From positions 186,001 to 250,000 of the forward strand of contig NZ_JASZYG010000006.1 in assembly GCF_030317105.1 (NCBI RefSeq): 64,000 nucleotides of DNA, written 5' to 3'. Origin of the DNA: Variovorax brevis (lineage in GTDB: Bacteria > Pseudomonadota > Gammaproteobacteria > Burkholderiales > Burkholderiaceae_C). This document shows positions 46,935-56,191 of this stretch, piece after piece (within the stretch, counting starts at the first letter, position 1; every line of letters starts with the position of its first letter). The position numbers were made by a program, and so were the translations under genes. The notes below the pieces were generated by a model that did no database searches, was not told where the DNA came from, and saw only the letters and a program-made list of their open reading frames with translations.

Positions 46935-47522
46935 ATGCCGACCACCCACCTGCTCTACCTCCACGGATTCCGCTCGTCGCCTCACTCCGTGAAGGCCAGG
47001 GTCATGGCGGCGCGGATCGCGCAGCAGCATCCTGCGGTGCACTGGTGGTGTCCGCAGCTTCCGCCCTCGCCGCAGGAGGCGATGGCCCTCATCGAAAACG
47101 GCATCGCGGACTGGCCGCGCGAGTCGATGGCGGTGGTCGGCTCGTCGCTCGGCGGTTTCTACGCAACCCATGTCGCCGCGCAAACGCAGTGCCGCGCCGT
47201 GCTCCTGAACCCCGCCGTGTACCCGGCACGCGACCTGGCGCGCTACATCGGCGACCAGACGCAGTGGCACGACCCCTCGGAGCACTTCTATTTCAAGGCG
47301 GAGTACATCGAAGAACTGCGCGCTCTCGAAATCGACACCCTGGCCCGGCCCGAGCGCTGCCTGGCCATCATCGCCAAAGGCGACGAAGTGCTGGATTGGC
47401 GCGAAATGACGGCCCGCTACCCCGGCAGCCGGATCGACCTGCTGCCCGCCGGCGATCACGCCCTGTCGGATTTTGAAACGGCCCATCTGGCGCAAGTCAT
47501 CGAGTTTCTGGACCTCGCCTGA
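46935..47522 (+). CDS. YqiA-like (UPF0227) esterase
   Basis: The 195-residue alpha/beta hydrolase has LYLHGFRSSP, the nucleophile elbow GSSLGG (S71), KGDEVLDW with the acid, and GDHALSDF (H175). These are the hallmarks of the YqiA family, which hydrolyses short acyl esters and CoA thioesters in vitro. ATG 46935 gives the family start MPTTHLLYLHGF; the frame is open further upstream without family likeness. The 180 bases before it, divergent from rodA, show no clear signal. Confidence 0.9.
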   Translation: MPTTHLLYLHGFRSSPHSVKARVMAARIAQQHPAVHWWCPQLPPSPQEAMALIENGIADWPRESMAVVGSSLGGFYATHVAAQTQCRAVLLNPAVYPARDLARYIGDQTQWHDPSEHFYFKAEYIEELRALEIDTLARPERCLAIIAKGDEVLDWREMTARYPGSRIDLLPAGDHALSDFETAHLAQVIEFLDLA

Positions 47523-47583
47523 GGCCAAAACGGACCGCCGTCTGGCGCCGGAAACTGGCCGGGCCGCATGTGACAATCGCGGA

Positions 47584-49650
47584 ATGTTTGTATTGTTCGA
47601 AGAAGCCGGCAAGTACCTGGGTGGCCGCGTGCTGTCGGAGGCGGAAGCCTCCGCGCAGGTGGAGCTTGAGACCGGCAAAAGGGTCAAGGTCAAGGCAGCC
47701 AACATCGTGCTGCGTTTCGAAAAACCCTCGCCTGCCGAGTTGCTTGCCGAGGCGCGAACGCTGGCCGCCGCCATGGACCTCGACCTCGCCTGGGAGTTCG
47801 CGCCCGAAGGGGAGTTCGGATTCGGCGATCTCGCCTCCGACTATTTCAGCGCCAAGCCGACGCTGGCGCAGCAGGCCGCCGCCCTGCTCGCCCTGTTCGA
47901 GGCGCCGCACTATTTCCGTCGCGCCGGCAAGGGCCGCTTCAAGAAGGCGCCCGAGGAAATCCTGCAGCAGGCGCTGGCCGCCATCGAAAAGAAGAAGCTC
48001 GTCCAGGCGCAGATTGCCGAATGGGCCGCGCAGCTGAGCGAGGGCACCTGCCCCGCGCCGGTGCGTGAACAGCTCTACAAGATCCTGTTCAAGCCGGACA
48101 AGAACGCCGCCGAATACAAGGCCGTGGTCGAGGCGTCGCGCGCATCGCACCGTCCGCCGCTGGAACTGCTGGAACGCGCGGGCGCCATCGACTCGGCCTA
48201 CCAGTTCCACTGGCGCCGCTTCCTGTTCGAGAACTTCCCCAAGGGCACCGGCTTTCCGCAACTGGCGGCACCAGCCATCAACGACGCATTGCCGCTCGCC
48301 ACGGTGCAGGCCTTCTCGATCGACGATTCGCACACCACCGAAATCGACGACGCGCTCTCGGTGCAGGGCCTGGGCACCGGCACGATCACGGTCGGCGTGC
48401 ACATCGCGGCGCCCGGCCTGGCGCTGACGCCGGGCAGCGCCATCGACCAGGTGGCACGTTCGCGCATGTCGACCGTCTACATGCCGGGCCACAAGATCAC
48501 GATGCTGCCCGACGATGTCGTGGCGGCGTACACGCTCGAAGAAGGGCGCGATTGCCCCGCCGTGTCGCTCTATGCGCGATTCGACGAAGCCACGCTGGCG
48601 CTGCAAGGCACCGAAACGCGCTTGGAGCGCGTGCCGATCAGCGCCAACCTGCGGCACGACAAGCTTGACGCCCACGTCACGCAGCCGTGGTTGGAAGACG
48701 CGTCCCACGCCGTCGACGGCGTGCCGGAGCCGGCCGCCAGCCTGCGTGAGCCGCTGTCCTTCCTGTACCGGCTGGCCAAGCACCTCAAGGCGCAGCGCGA
48801 AGTGGTGCGCGGCAAGCCCGAGAGCTTCAACCGGCCCGACTACACCTTCCGCCTCGTCGGCAACGACGGCGAGCCCGATGGCAGCGAGCAGGTGCAGATC
48901 GGCACGCGCCAACGCGGCGCGCCGCTGGACCTGATCGTGTCTGAAGCCATGATCCTGGCCAACAGCACCTGGGGCGGCTGGCTCGGCGAGCTGGGCGTGC
49001 CCGGCCTGTACCGCAGCCAGGCCAGCCTGGCGCCCGGCATCAAGGTGCGCATGGGCACCAAGGCCCTGCCGCACGCGGGCCTGGGCGTGAAGAGCTACGC
49101 CTGGAGCACCTCGCCGCTGCGCCGCTACACCGACCTGGTGAACCAGTGGCAGATCATCGCGGCCGCGCGCCACGGCAAGACGGCCGCGCTCGCCGCACCC
49201 TTCAAGCCCAAGGACGCGGACCTGTTCTCGATCCTCTCCGGTTTCGACGCGGCCTACAGCACGTACAACGGCTACCAGGGCGCGATGGAGCGCTTCTGGA
49301 CGCTGAAGTACCTGGCGCAGGAAGGCATCACCGAGCTGGACGCGACCCTGATGAAAGACTTGCCCAATGGCGCCTTGGCGCGCGCCGACTCGTTGCCGCT
49401 GGTGTTCGCCGTCACCGGCACGCAGGGCCTGGCGCGTGGCGCGCACGTGCGCGTGCGGCTCGGCGAGATCGATGAGATTTCGCTGGACGTCCACGGCACC
49501 GTGATCGAGCGCCTCGACGCCACCCCGGCCGAAGCTGCCGCCGAAGACGACAGCGGCGAAGAGGAAGAAGTCGCCGGCCCCATCGCCATCGCCGTGGACC
49601 TGGCGGATGGTGAAGGCAACGAAGCCACCCCCGAGAACGCACCCGCATGA
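47584..49650 (+). CDS. RNB-domain exoribonuclease (RNase II-like)
   Basis: This predicted 3'-5' exoribonuclease has 688 residues. The N-terminal 230 residues are helical and do not look like standard cold-shock domains; the RNB domain begins near FSIDDSHTTEIDDALSV (about 245-260), whose aspartates bind the catalytic magnesium. YMPGHKITMLPDDVV, SEAMILANSTWGGWL and the STSPLRRYTDLVNQ block with the conserved Arg follow, then an S1-like tail and an acidic C-terminus. It overlaps the TonB-like gene by ATGA. It may be RNase II or a distinct betaproteobacterial variant. Confidence 0.9.
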   Translation: MFVLFEEAGKYLGGRVLSEAEASAQVELETGKRVKVKAANIVLRFEKPSPAELLAEARTLAAAMDLDLAWEFAPEGEFGFGDLASDYFSAKPTLAQQAAALLALFEAPHYFRRAGKGRFKKAPEEILQQALAAIEKKKLVQAQIAEWAAQLSEGTCPAPVREQLYKILFKPDKNAAEYKAVVEASRASHRPPLELLERAGAIDSAYQFHWRRFLFENFPKGTGFPQLAAPAINDALPLATVQAFSIDDSHTTEIDDALSVQGLGTGTITVGVHIAAPGLALTPGSAIDQVARSRMSTVYMPGHKITMLPDDVVAAYTLEEGRDCPAVSLYARFDEATLALQGTETRLERVPISANLRHDKLDAHVTQPWLEDASHAVDGVPEPAASLREPLSFLYRLAKHLKAQREVVRGKPESFNRPDYTFRLVGNDGEPDGSEQVQIGTRQRGAPLDLIVSEAMILANSTWGGWLGELGVPGLYRSQASLAPGIKVRMGTKALPHAGLGVKSYAWSTSPLRRYTDLVNQWQIIAAARHGKTAALAAPFKPKDADLFSILSGFDAAYSTYNGYQGAMERFWTLKYLAQEGITELDATLMKDLPNGALARADSLPLVFAVTGTQGLARGAHVRVRLGEIDEISLDVHGTVIERLDATPAEAAAEDDSGEEEEVAGPIAIAVDLADGEGNEATPENAPA

Positions 49651-50504
49651 ACCTGCGCGACTTCAGCACATTGCAGATTGCGCTGGGCGTCTCGATCCTG
49701 GCGCATGCGGCCCTGCTCGCGGTTCGCTTTGCCGATCCGCAAGCCTTCAACCGCGTGTTCGAGGACACGGCGCTGGAAGTCATCCTGGTCAACGCCAAGA
49801 CCAACGAGAAGCCCGACAAGGCCAAGGCGATTGCGCAGGCCTCGCTCGCCGGCGGCGGCGACCTGGAGCGCGGCCGGGCCACCAGCCCGCTGCCGCCCTC
49901 GGCATTCACCGCCGTTGGCGATTCGATCGACGACGCGCAGCGCCAGATCGAATCCATGCAGGCGCAGCAGATGATGATGCTGGCGCAGATCAAGAAGCAG
50001 CTCGCCGCCCTCCCCCCACCGGACCCGCGCAATCCGGGCAACCCGGCCGAGCAGTCGGCGCAGGAAGAAAAGCGCAAGCAGCTCGTCGAACTGCTGGCCG
50101 AGATCGAGCGCCGCGTGAACGAAGAAAACGCGCGTCCCAAGAAGCGCTACGTGAGCCCCGCCACGCGTGAAGCGGCCTATGCGGTGTACGTCGACTCGCT
50201 GCGCCGGCGCATCGAGGCGCGCGGCACCGAACACTTCCCGGAAGCGGCGGGCAAGAAGATGTACGGCGAACTCACCATGCTGGTGACGGTCAATTTTGAC
50301 GGCAGCGTCCTGGGCACCGAAGTGGTGGAATCTTCGGGCAACACGCTGCTGGACCGGCGTGCGCAAGCCATCGTGCGCAGCATCGGCAACTTCGGCAAAT
50401 TCACGGATGCGATGCGGCGGCAAACCGACCAGATCGTGCTGCCCTCGCGCTTCAAGTTCACGCGTGACGAAACGCTCGAGGCACAGCAGCTTTCGGCGCG
50501 ATAA
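49647..50504 (+). CDS. TonB-family protein
   Basis: The 285-residue product has one N-terminal membrane anchor (about 10-27), a charged, Gln/Pro-containing spacer with a coiled-coil-like stretch (DDAQRQIESMQAQQMMMLAQ), and a C-terminal TonB domain (KKMYGELTMLVTVNFDGSVLGTEVVESSGN). It would pass energy from the inner membrane to an outer-membrane partner, but no exbB/exbD genes are adjacent. Its start overlaps the RNB gene stop (49647-49650), so the two are co-translated. Confidence 0.88.
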   Translation: MNLRDFSTLQIALGVSILAHAALLAVRFADPQAFNRVFEDTALEVILVNAKTNEKPDKAKAIAQASLAGGGDLERGRATSPLPPSAFTAVGDSIDDAQRQIESMQAQQMMMLAQIKKQLAALPPPDPRNPGNPAEQSAQEEKRKQLVELLAEIERRVNEENARPKKRYVSPATREAAYAVYVDSLRRRIEARGTEHFPEAAGKKMYGELTMLVTVNFDGSVLGTEVVESSGNTLLDRRAQAIVRSIGNFGKFTDAMRRQTDQIVLPSRFKFTRDETLEAQQLSAR

Positions 50505-50530
50505 ACAACAGAACACAGGGAGACGGGGCC

Positions 50531-51367
50531 ATGGACCTCTATTGCGTGATGGGCCATCCTGTGGAGCACAGCCGCTCGCCCTGGATCCATGCCCGCTTTG
50601 CCGAGCTGACAGGCCAGCGCCTCGAATACGGCCGCCGCCTGGTGCCGCTCGATGGCTTCCGCGAAGCTATCGAGGCCTTTCGCGGCGAGACGGCGGGCAG
50701 CGCGCGGGGCTGCAACATCACCGTTCCCTTCAAGTTTGAAGCCGCCGAAGCCGCCCAGCACCTGAGCCCGCGCGCCGCGCTGGCGCAGGCGGTGAATTGC
50801 CTGTCCTTCCGCGACGATGGCATCCACGGCGACAACACCGATGGCGTGGGGCTGGTCAATGACATCACGCAACATGCAGGCGTTTCGCTGAACGGGCGCG
50901 ACGTGCTGTTGATCGGCGCCGGCGGCGCGTCGGCCGGCGTGCTCGGACCGCTGCTGGAATCGGGCGCCCACCGCGTGGTGGTGGCCAATCGCACACTGTC
51001 CAAGGCCATCTCGTTGGTGCAGCGACACGCGGCGGTGGCGCTGCCGCATCACGCGGACCTGGAAGCGCAGTCGCTGCAGACCGTGCAGGGCAGCTTCGAC
51101 GTGGTCATCAACGCGTCGGCATCCAGCCTGTCGGGCGGCGAGGTGCCTGTGGCGGCCAGCGTGCTCAAGCCGGGTGCATTGGCCATCGACATGATGTACG
51201 GCCCGGCTGCGGCCGGGTTCCTTGCCTGGGCGCGCGGGCATGGCGCCACGCCGCGCGACGGACTGGGCATGCTCATCGAACAGGCGGCCGAGGCCTTCTT
51301 CATCTGGCGCGGCGTGCGCCCGCCGTCCGCCCAGGTGCTGGCCGAGTTGCGCGCAATCGTGGGCTGA
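50531..51367 (+). CDS. aroE: Shikimate dehydrogenase
   Basis: AroE reduces 3-dehydroshikimate to shikimate with NADPH. The 278-residue product has the substrate motif GHPVEHSRSP (usually N at the first position), catalytic K68 in NITVPFKFEA, D104 in HGDNTDGVG, and the NADPH loop LIGAGGASAG. GGGAG stands upstream of ATG 50531. It belongs to the plus-strand run of wall and lipid genes, and shares the aromatic pathway with aroG at 42.7 kb. Confidence 0.96.
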   Translation: MDLYCVMGHPVEHSRSPWIHARFAELTGQRLEYGRRLVPLDGFREAIEAFRGETAGSARGCNITVPFKFEAAEAAQHLSPRAALAQAVNCLSFRDDGIHGDNTDGVGLVNDITQHAGVSLNGRDVLLIGAGGASAGVLGPLLESGAHRVVVANRTLSKAISLVQRHAAVALPHHADLEAQSLQTVQGSFDVVINASASSLSGGEVPVAASVLKPGALAIDMMYGPAAAGFLAWARGHGATPRDGLGMLIEQAAEAFFIWRGVRPPSAQVLAELRAIVG

Positions 51368-51386
51368 TCGACGAACTCTCCATCGG

Positions 51387-52136
51387 ATGCGGGCCATTTT
51401 TCGTTGGGTGCTGTGCCTGTTGCTGGCAGCGATCGCGCTCGAAGTCTTCTTCGTGGCGCGCATCGCGGTCATGGCGGCCATCGACCCGGAGTCGACCGCG
51501 TTCCAGCGCTCGGAAGCCTGGCAGATTGCGACGAACGGCCGCGCCAACGGCGACAAGGCGTGGGCGCAACGATGGGTGCCCTACGACCAGATCTCGGACT
51601 CGCTCAAGCGTGCCGTGATCGCCAGCGAGGATGGTGAGTTCCTGTATCACCAGGGCGTGGAATGGGAGGCCATCGAAAAGGCCCGTGAACGCAATGCCAA
51701 GGCCGAAGAACTTGCCGCACGGCGCGCTGCGCAAGCCGCGCGCACCGGCAAGCCCGTGCGTGCGCCCAAGCTGCGCGGCGGCTCGACCATCACGCAGCAA
51801 CTCGCGAAGAACCTGCTGCTGTCGGGTGAACGCACCATGGTGCGCAAGGGGCAGGAGCTGGTGTTGGCCACCACGCTCGAACTGCTGCTGAGCAAGCGGC
51901 GCATCCTGGAGATCTACCTCAACAACGTCGAATGGGGCGAAGGTGTGTTCGGTGCCGAAGCCGCGGCCCAGCGCTACTTCAGGAAGCCGGCGTCGCGCCT
52001 CAATGCAGGCGAGGCGGCGCGCCTTGCCGTCATGCTGCCGAGTCCCAAGTTCTTCGAAGGCCGACCGGGTTCGGCTTATCTCGCGAGCCGCACCGCCACC
52101 ATCGTGGCGCGAATGCCATCGGCTGACTTACCCTGA
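51387..52136 (+). CDS. mtgA: Monofunctional peptidoglycan glycosyltransferase
   Basis: MtgA polymerises glycan strands from lipid II at the outer face of the inner membrane. The 249-residue product has an N-terminal anchor (about 6-30), the GT51 catalytic Glu in ASEDGEFLYHQG (E81) and RGGSTITQQLAKNLLL. A charged Ala/Arg-rich insert (about 105-130) separates the two motifs and is longer than in E. coli. It starts 19 bases after aroE. Confidence 0.95.
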   Translation: MRAIFRWVLCLLLAAIALEVFFVARIAVMAAIDPESTAFQRSEAWQIATNGRANGDKAWAQRWVPYDQISDSLKRAVIASEDGEFLYHQGVEWEAIEKARERNAKAEELAARRAAQAARTGKPVRAPKLRGGSTITQQLAKNLLLSGERTMVRKGQELVLATTLELLLSKRRILEIYLNNVEWGEGVFGAEAAAQRYFRKPASRLNAGEAARLAVMLPSPKFFEGRPGSAYLASRTATIVARMPSADLP

Positions 52137-52171
52137 TCGACGCGTGGGCCTTGGCCCGTATCATCGCGGCC

Positions 52172-53035
52172 ATGCTTGCGAAGATTGTCGGTTGGATATT
52201 GTTGGCCCTCGTGCGATTGCTGACCGGCGCACAAGCGAGGTGGTGGGGCTGCCCGCCCAAGGCCGAACGTCGCATCTACTTCGCCAATCACCAGAGCCAT
52301 CTCGATCTCGTGATGATCTGGGCGGCCTTGCCTGAAGAGCTGCGCAGCATCACGCGGCCGATTGCAGCGCGCGACTATTGGGCCAACACGCCCGTCAAGC
52401 GCTGGATCACGACCGAAGTCTTCAACGCGATCTATGTGGAACGCGGTGGCAGTGCGCCGGTGCCCAAGGATCTCGACACGCCGCCGCCGGTGCACGCCGC
52501 GCCGAAGGAGCGTATCGACCCGCGTTTCGATGCCGAGGCCTTCGCGCCGGAGGCTGCGATGACGGAGTCGGTGGCGAACGGAACGGCGGTTTCCGGCTCG
52601 CCCGCCTTCGCGCCGGCCGAATCCTCTTCCGGTGTCTTCCAGGCTGAACTGCCGCTGTCGGCGCCCGCTGAAAGCATCGAGCCCATCGCCACACCCGGCA
52701 CCGCCGAGGCGCTGTTGCCCTTGCAGCCCTTGATCGACGCGCTGCAGAGCGGCGACTCGATCATCATCTTTCCCGAAGGCACGCGTGGCCACACGGGCGA
52801 GCCGCAGAAGTTCAAGTCGGGCCTGTTCACGCTGGCGCAGATGTTCCCCGAGGTCGTGCTCGTGCCGGCCTGGATCGACAACGTGCAGCGCGTCATGCCC
52901 AAGGGAGAAGTGGTGCCCGTGCCCATCCTGTGTTCCGTGACTTTCGGCGCGCCCATCCAGCTGGAAGAAGGCGAAGAGCGGCGGCCTTTCCTCGATCGCG
53001 CACGCGAGGCAGTCATCGCGCTGCGGGACGTGTAG
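52172..53035 (+). CDS. plsC: 1-acyl-sn-glycerol-3-phosphate acyltransferase, with internal insert
   Basis: PlsC makes phosphatidic acid. The 287-residue product has the NHQSHLD motif (H40, D45), the substrate motif RPIAARDYW, NAIYVERGG and FPEGTRG (200-206). About 75 low-complexity residues (about 95-172, rich in Ala, Pro, Ser and Glu) separate the third and fourth motifs; most homologues have only about ten there. ATG 52172 is used; TTG 52151 is a less likely start. The downstream gene uses its product. Confidence 0.92.
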   Translation: MLAKIVGWILLALVRLLTGAQARWWGCPPKAERRIYFANHQSHLDLVMIWAALPEELRSITRPIAARDYWANTPVKRWITTEVFNAIYVERGGSAPVPKDLDTPPPVHAAPKERIDPRFDAEAFAPEAAMTESVANGTAVSGSPAFAPAESSSGVFQAELPLSAPAESIEPIATPGTAEALLPLQPLIDALQSGDSIIIFPEGTRGHTGEPQKFKSGLFTLAQMFPEVVLVPAWIDNVQRVMPKGEVVPVPILCSVTFGAPIQLEEGEERRPFLDRAREAVIALRDV

Positions 53036-53044
53036 GCGCACACC

Positions 53045-54034
53045 ATGAACCAGTACTTGCGCAGCCTCACGCCGACACAGCAGGTCGGCGCCCTCTTTCT
53101 CATCGTCTTCGGCTTGCTCGCGCTCGTGAGCTTGAGCACCCTGCTGCTTTCCCTGCGGGAACGCCGCAATCCCATCCATGACGAAGCATGGCAACTGGAG
53201 CTCGACCATTCGCGCGCCCTGTCGCGCACCACCTGGTTCATGGTGATCGTGTTCTGGGTCGGCTGGGCGCTGGGGCCGACCGTCGCGACGATCCTGTTCG
53301 CGCTGCTGTCCTTCTTTGCCTTGCGCGAGTTCATCACCCTTTCGCCCACGCGGCGCGGTGATCACCGCAGCCTGCTGCTGGCTTTCTTCGTGATCCTGCC
53401 GATCCAGTTCTGGCTGGTGGCGACGGCGAAGTTCAATCTCTTCACGGTGTTCATCCCCGTGTACGTGTTCCTCGCGATTCCCGTGGTGAGCGCGCTGGCG
53501 GACGACCCGAGCCACTTCCTGGAGCGCAACGCGAAACTGCAGTGGGGCATCATGGTCTGCGTGTACGGCCTGAGCCACGTGCCGGCCCTGTTGCTGCTGG
53601 AGTTTCCGGGCTACGAAGGCAAGAGCGCGTTCCTGGTCTTCTACCTGGTGGGTGTGGTGCAGACCTGCATGATCGTGCAGCACCTGCTGGCCCGGCGGAT
53701 GGACCGCAAGCCTTTCGCGCCCAACGTGAGCCGCAGCTTCAACTGGACGACTTGGGGCATTGGCCTGGCGGTGGCCTGCGTGGTGGGCGCGCTGATCTCG
53801 TTCATCACGCCATTCAAGTTTGGCCAGGCCATGGCGATGTCACTGATCGCCTGCGTGTCGGGCTCGATGGGCCATCTGGTGATGAAGGCGCTCAAGCGCG
53901 ACCGCGGAATTCCGAACTGGGGACGGCGCGGCGTGGGCGTGACCGGTGCCAACGGCTTGCTCGACCGCGTCGACGCGCTGTGCTTCGCGGCGCCGATCTT
54001 CTTTCATTCGGTTCGCTGGTACTTCGGGGTTTGA
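53045..54034 (+). CDS. cdsA: Phosphatidate cytidylyltransferase (CDP-diacylglycerol synthase)
   Basis: CdsA turns phosphatidic acid and CTP into CDP-diacylglycerol for phospholipid synthesis. The 329-residue product has about eight helices and a C-terminal variant of the CdsA signature: [14 protein letters not shown] followed by [17 protein letters not shown], with the conserved D-R-x-D. The PlsC-CdsA pairing (9-base gap) makes consecutive steps. It resembles the longer CdsA-like subgroup rather than the E. coli enzyme. Confidence 0.9.
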   Translation: MNQYLRSLTPTQQVGALFLIVFGLLALVSLSTLLLSLRERRNPIHDEAWQLELDHSRALSRTTWFMVIVFWVGWALGPTVATILFALLSFFALREFITLSPTRRGDHRSLLLAFFVILPIQFWLVATAKFNLFTVFIPVYVFLAIPVVSALADDPSHFLERNAKLQWGIMVCVYGLSHVPALLLLEFPGYEGKSAFLVFYLVGVVQTCMIVQHLLARRMDRKPFAPNVSRSFNWTTWGIGLAVACVVGALISFITPFKFGQAMAMSLIACVSGSMGHLVMKALKRDRGIPNWGRRGVGVTGANGLLDRVDALCFAAPIFFHSVRWYFGV

Positions 54035-54041
54035 GGCATTC

Positions 54042-54584
54042 ATGAGAATTCTCGGCATCGACCCCGGCCTGCAAACCACCGGCTTCGGCGTGATCGATGC
54101 CGATGGCCATGCGTTGAACTACGTGGCCAGCGGCACCATCAGCACCAGGCACATGGTGGGCGGCGAACTCGCGTTGCGGCTGAAGGTGCTGTTTGACGGC
54201 ATCGGTGAGATTTCCGAGCGCTACCGGCCCGACGCGGCGGCGGTCGAGATCGTTTTTGTGAACGTCAATCCGCAGTCCACGCTGATGCTCGGGCAAGCGC
54301 GCGGTGCGTGCCTGACGGCGTTGGTGATGAACAAGCTGAGCGTGGCCGAATACACCGCTCTGCAGATGAAGCAGGCCGTGGCGGGGCACGGCAACGCAGC
54401 GAAGGCGCAAGTGCAGGAGATGGTGAAGCGCTTGTTGAATCTGCCCAAACCGCCCGGCGCGGATGCGGCCGACGCGTTGGGCATCGCGATCACGCATGCG
54501 CATGTGGGCAAGTCGATGGCGCGCTTGGGGGCGGCGGTGACGCGTGGATCAGGTGGGGGTTACCGCCAAGGCCGCACCCGCTGA
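54042..54584 (+). CDS. ruvC: Holliday junction resolvase RuvC
   Basis: RuvC cuts Holliday junctions during recombination repair. The 180-residue product has all four catalytic acids: D7 ([10 protein letters not shown]), E69 (AVEIVFVN), D141 and D144 (DAADALGIA). The tail [22 protein letters not shown] ends in YRQGRTR. The last 120 bases (from 54465) are repeated 269 bases downstream as a non-functional copy. ruvA and ruvB are not in the window. Confidence 0.96.
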   Translation: MRILGIDPGLQTTGFGVIDADGHALNYVASGTISTRHMVGGELALRLKVLFDGIGEISERYRPDAAAVEIVFVNVNPQSTLMLGQARGACLTALVMNKLSVAEYTALQMKQAVAGHGNAAKAQVQEMVKRLLNLPKPPGADAADALGIAITHAHVGKSMARLGAAVTRGSGGGYRQGRTR

Positions 54585-54733
54585 CCGGATTTTCTCCCTC
54601 CCCTCCCGGGGGAGGGCCGGGGTGGGGGCGCTGGGCGGTGGAACTATTGGGGCGATTGAAACGCTGCATGCCCCCATCTCAACCTTCCCCCGGCGGGGGA
54701 AGGAGCAAGACCAAGACTCAGGCGACCCGCTCG
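54465..54733 (+). repeat. Tandem duplication, copy 1 (ruvC 3' end, REP doublet, end of membrane gene)
   Basis: The unit begins in ruvC at GCGGCCGACGCG, includes the ruvC stop and the REP doublet, and ends with bases that on the minus strand read AERVA-stop, the last codons of the small membrane protein gene. The copy after it repeats the same order with an offset of 269 bases. Confidence 0.93.
54594..54706. repeat. REP doublet (REPIN-like), first copy
   Basis: A left palindrome (CTCCC...CCGGGGGAGGG...GGTGGGGGC, 54594-54631) faces its reverse-complement relative (GCCCCCATCTCAACC...GGGGGAAGGAG, 54667-54706) across about 35 bases. Two REP-type sequences in inverted orientation form a REPIN-like unit. 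Confidence 0.7.
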
Positions 54734-54853
54734 GCGGCCGATGCGCTGGGCATTGCGATCACGCATGCGCATGTGGGCAAGTCGATGGCGCGCTTGGGGG
54801 CGGCGGTGACGCGTGGATCAGGTGGGGGGTTACCGCCAAGGCCGCACCCGCTG
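54734..54853 (+). pseudogene. Duplicated ruvC C-terminal fragment
   Basis: [20 protein letters not shown] and the following residues are repeated without any ruvC start or catalytic N-terminus. An extra G shifts the frame, so the tail reads GLPPRPHPL in place of GYRQGRTR. It is not expected to be translated. Confidence 0.85.
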
Positions 54854-54863
54854 ACCGGATTTT

Positions 54864-54980
54864 CTCCCTCCCCTCCCGGGGGAGGGCCGGGGTGGGGGCG
54901 CTGGGGGGTGGAAAGTGCTGGAGCGATTGAACCGCTGCCGTGCCCCCATCCCAACCTTCCCCCGAAAGGGGAAGGAGCAA
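54864..54980. repeat. REP doublet (REPIN-like), second copy
   Basis: The left palindrome is almost identical to the first copy; the right one carries CCCCCGAAAGGGG where the first has CCCCCGGCGGGGG, a loop change that keeps pairing. It lies between the ruvC fragment and the convergent membrane gene. Confidence 0.7.
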
Positions 54981-54989
54981 AACCACACG

Positions 54990-55166
54990 TCAGGCGACGC
55001 GTTCGGCGATCAAAACTGCAAAGAACCCAAGCGCCGCCAGCAACGTCCACTTGAGCACAACCCACCCAAATCGCCGGTACCTGACCTGCCCCGTGCCCAC
55101 ATAAAAAACAAAGGACACGCCCGCCACCAGCAACAGCAGCAGGATGGCCCAGCGAAAAAGGAGCAT
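54990..55166 (-). CDS. Small two-helix membrane protein
   Basis: The 58-residue product starts MLLFRWAILLLLLVAGVSF and has a second helix VVLKWTLLAALGFFAVLIA, joined by a short basic loop (GTGQVRYRRFG). It begins 16 bases after the lpxC stop on the same strand, so it is the last gene of the dcw transcription unit. No function is known to me. The duplicated last five codons (AERVA) at 54718-54733 support that this end is a real gene end. Confidence 0.7.
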   Translation of the reverse strand: MLLFRWAILLLLLVAGVSFVFYVGTGQVRYRRFGWVVLKWTLLAALGFFAVLIAERVA

Positions 55167-55182
55167 GTGCGGGTGATCGGCC

Positions 55183-56106
55183 CTACCAGGCCTGTGCCAC
55201 TTCAGCGAAGCCGCGCGGCGCATCCGCCTCGTCTTCGAAAGTCACGATCTCGTAGGCGTCTGAATGCGCCAGCAGTTCGCGCAACAGCAGGTTGTTCAAC
55301 GCGTGCCCCGACCGGAAGGCCGTGTACGCCGCAAGCATCGGCTTGCCGATGATGTAGAGGTCGCCCATGGCGTCCAGGATCTTGTGCTTGACGAACTCGT
55401 CGTCATAGCGAAGCCCGCCGGCATTGAGGACCTTGGTGTCGTCCATCACGATGGCGTTGTCCAGACCACCGCCCAGCGCCAGCCCTTTGGAACGCATGTA
55501 TTCGACTTCCTTCGTGAAGCCGAAGGTGCGCGCACGCGCAATGTCGCGGCTGTACGAACCGCTGCCCAGATCGAACTCCACGCGCTGCCCCGTCGAATTC
55601 ACGACGCGGTGATCGAACTCGATCTGGAACGTGAGCTTGTAGCCGTGAAAGGGCTCCAGCCGCGCCCATTTTTCATTCGCGCCCTCGCCCTCACGCACCT
55701 CGACGGGCTTGAGCACCTTGATGAACCGGCGTGGCGCCTTCTGCAGCACGATGCCCGCGCTCTGGAGCAGAAACACGAATGACGACGCCGACCCGTCAAG
55801 AATCGGCACCTCGTCCGCCGTGATGTCGATCAGAAGGTTGTCGATCCCCAAGCCGGCACATGCCGACATGATGTGCTCGACCGTCTGCACCTTCGCCCCA
55901 CCCCGCGAAATCGTCGAGGCCAGCCGCGTATCGGTCACAAACTCCGCTTCCATCGGAATCTCCACCGGCTCCGGCAGATCCACGCGACGAAAGATGATGC
56001 CCGTATCCGGCGGCGCCGGACGCAAGGTCAGCTCCACGCGCTGCCCGCTGTGAAGCCCCACGCCCACGGCGCGGCTGATGGATTTGAGGGTTCTCTGTTT
56101 CAGCAC
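55183..56106 (-). CDS. lpxC: UDP-3-O-acyl-N-acetylglucosamine deacetylase
   Basis: LpxC performs the committed step of lipid A synthesis. The 307-residue product matches E. coli (305). Zinc ligands are H78 (VEHIMSA), H241 and D245 ([12 protein letters not shown]), and H268 (FRSGHALNN) is the catalytic His. GTG 56106 is chosen because it gives the family start (V/M)LKQRTLK; an upstream in-frame ATG would add 20 unlike residues. A long palindrome separates it from ftsZ. Confidence 0.97.
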   Translation of the reverse strand: MLKQRTLKSISRAVGVGLHSGQRVELTLRPAPPDTGIIFRRVDLPEPVEIPMEAEFVTDTRLASTISRGGAKVQTVEHIMSACAGLGIDNLLIDITADEVPILDGSASSFVFLLQSAGIVLQKAPRRFIKVLKPVEVREGEGANEKWARLEPFHGYKLTFQIEFDHRVVNSTGQRVEFDLGSGSYSRDIARARTFGFTKEVEYMRSKGLALGGGLDNAIVMDDTKVLNAGGLRYDDEFVKHKILDAMGDLYIIGKPMLAAYTAFRSGHALNNLLLRELLAHSDAYEIVTFEDEADAPRGFAEVAQAW

Positions 56107-56191
56107 GGTCCCGATTTTAGGAGCCCGCGCCATCCAGCGCACCCTTTCCCTCGCTATGACCCCCATAGCCCCCCTTTCACACCCCCCAGCC

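Larger units (their letters stand above)
54734..55008 (+). repeat. Tandem duplication, copy 2
   Basis: It starts at GCGGCCGATGCG and ends in the real 3' end of the small membrane protein gene. It differs from copy 1 by scattered substitutions and one extra G in the G-run after GGATCAGG. The two copies are not identical, so the event is not very recent. Confidence 0.93.
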
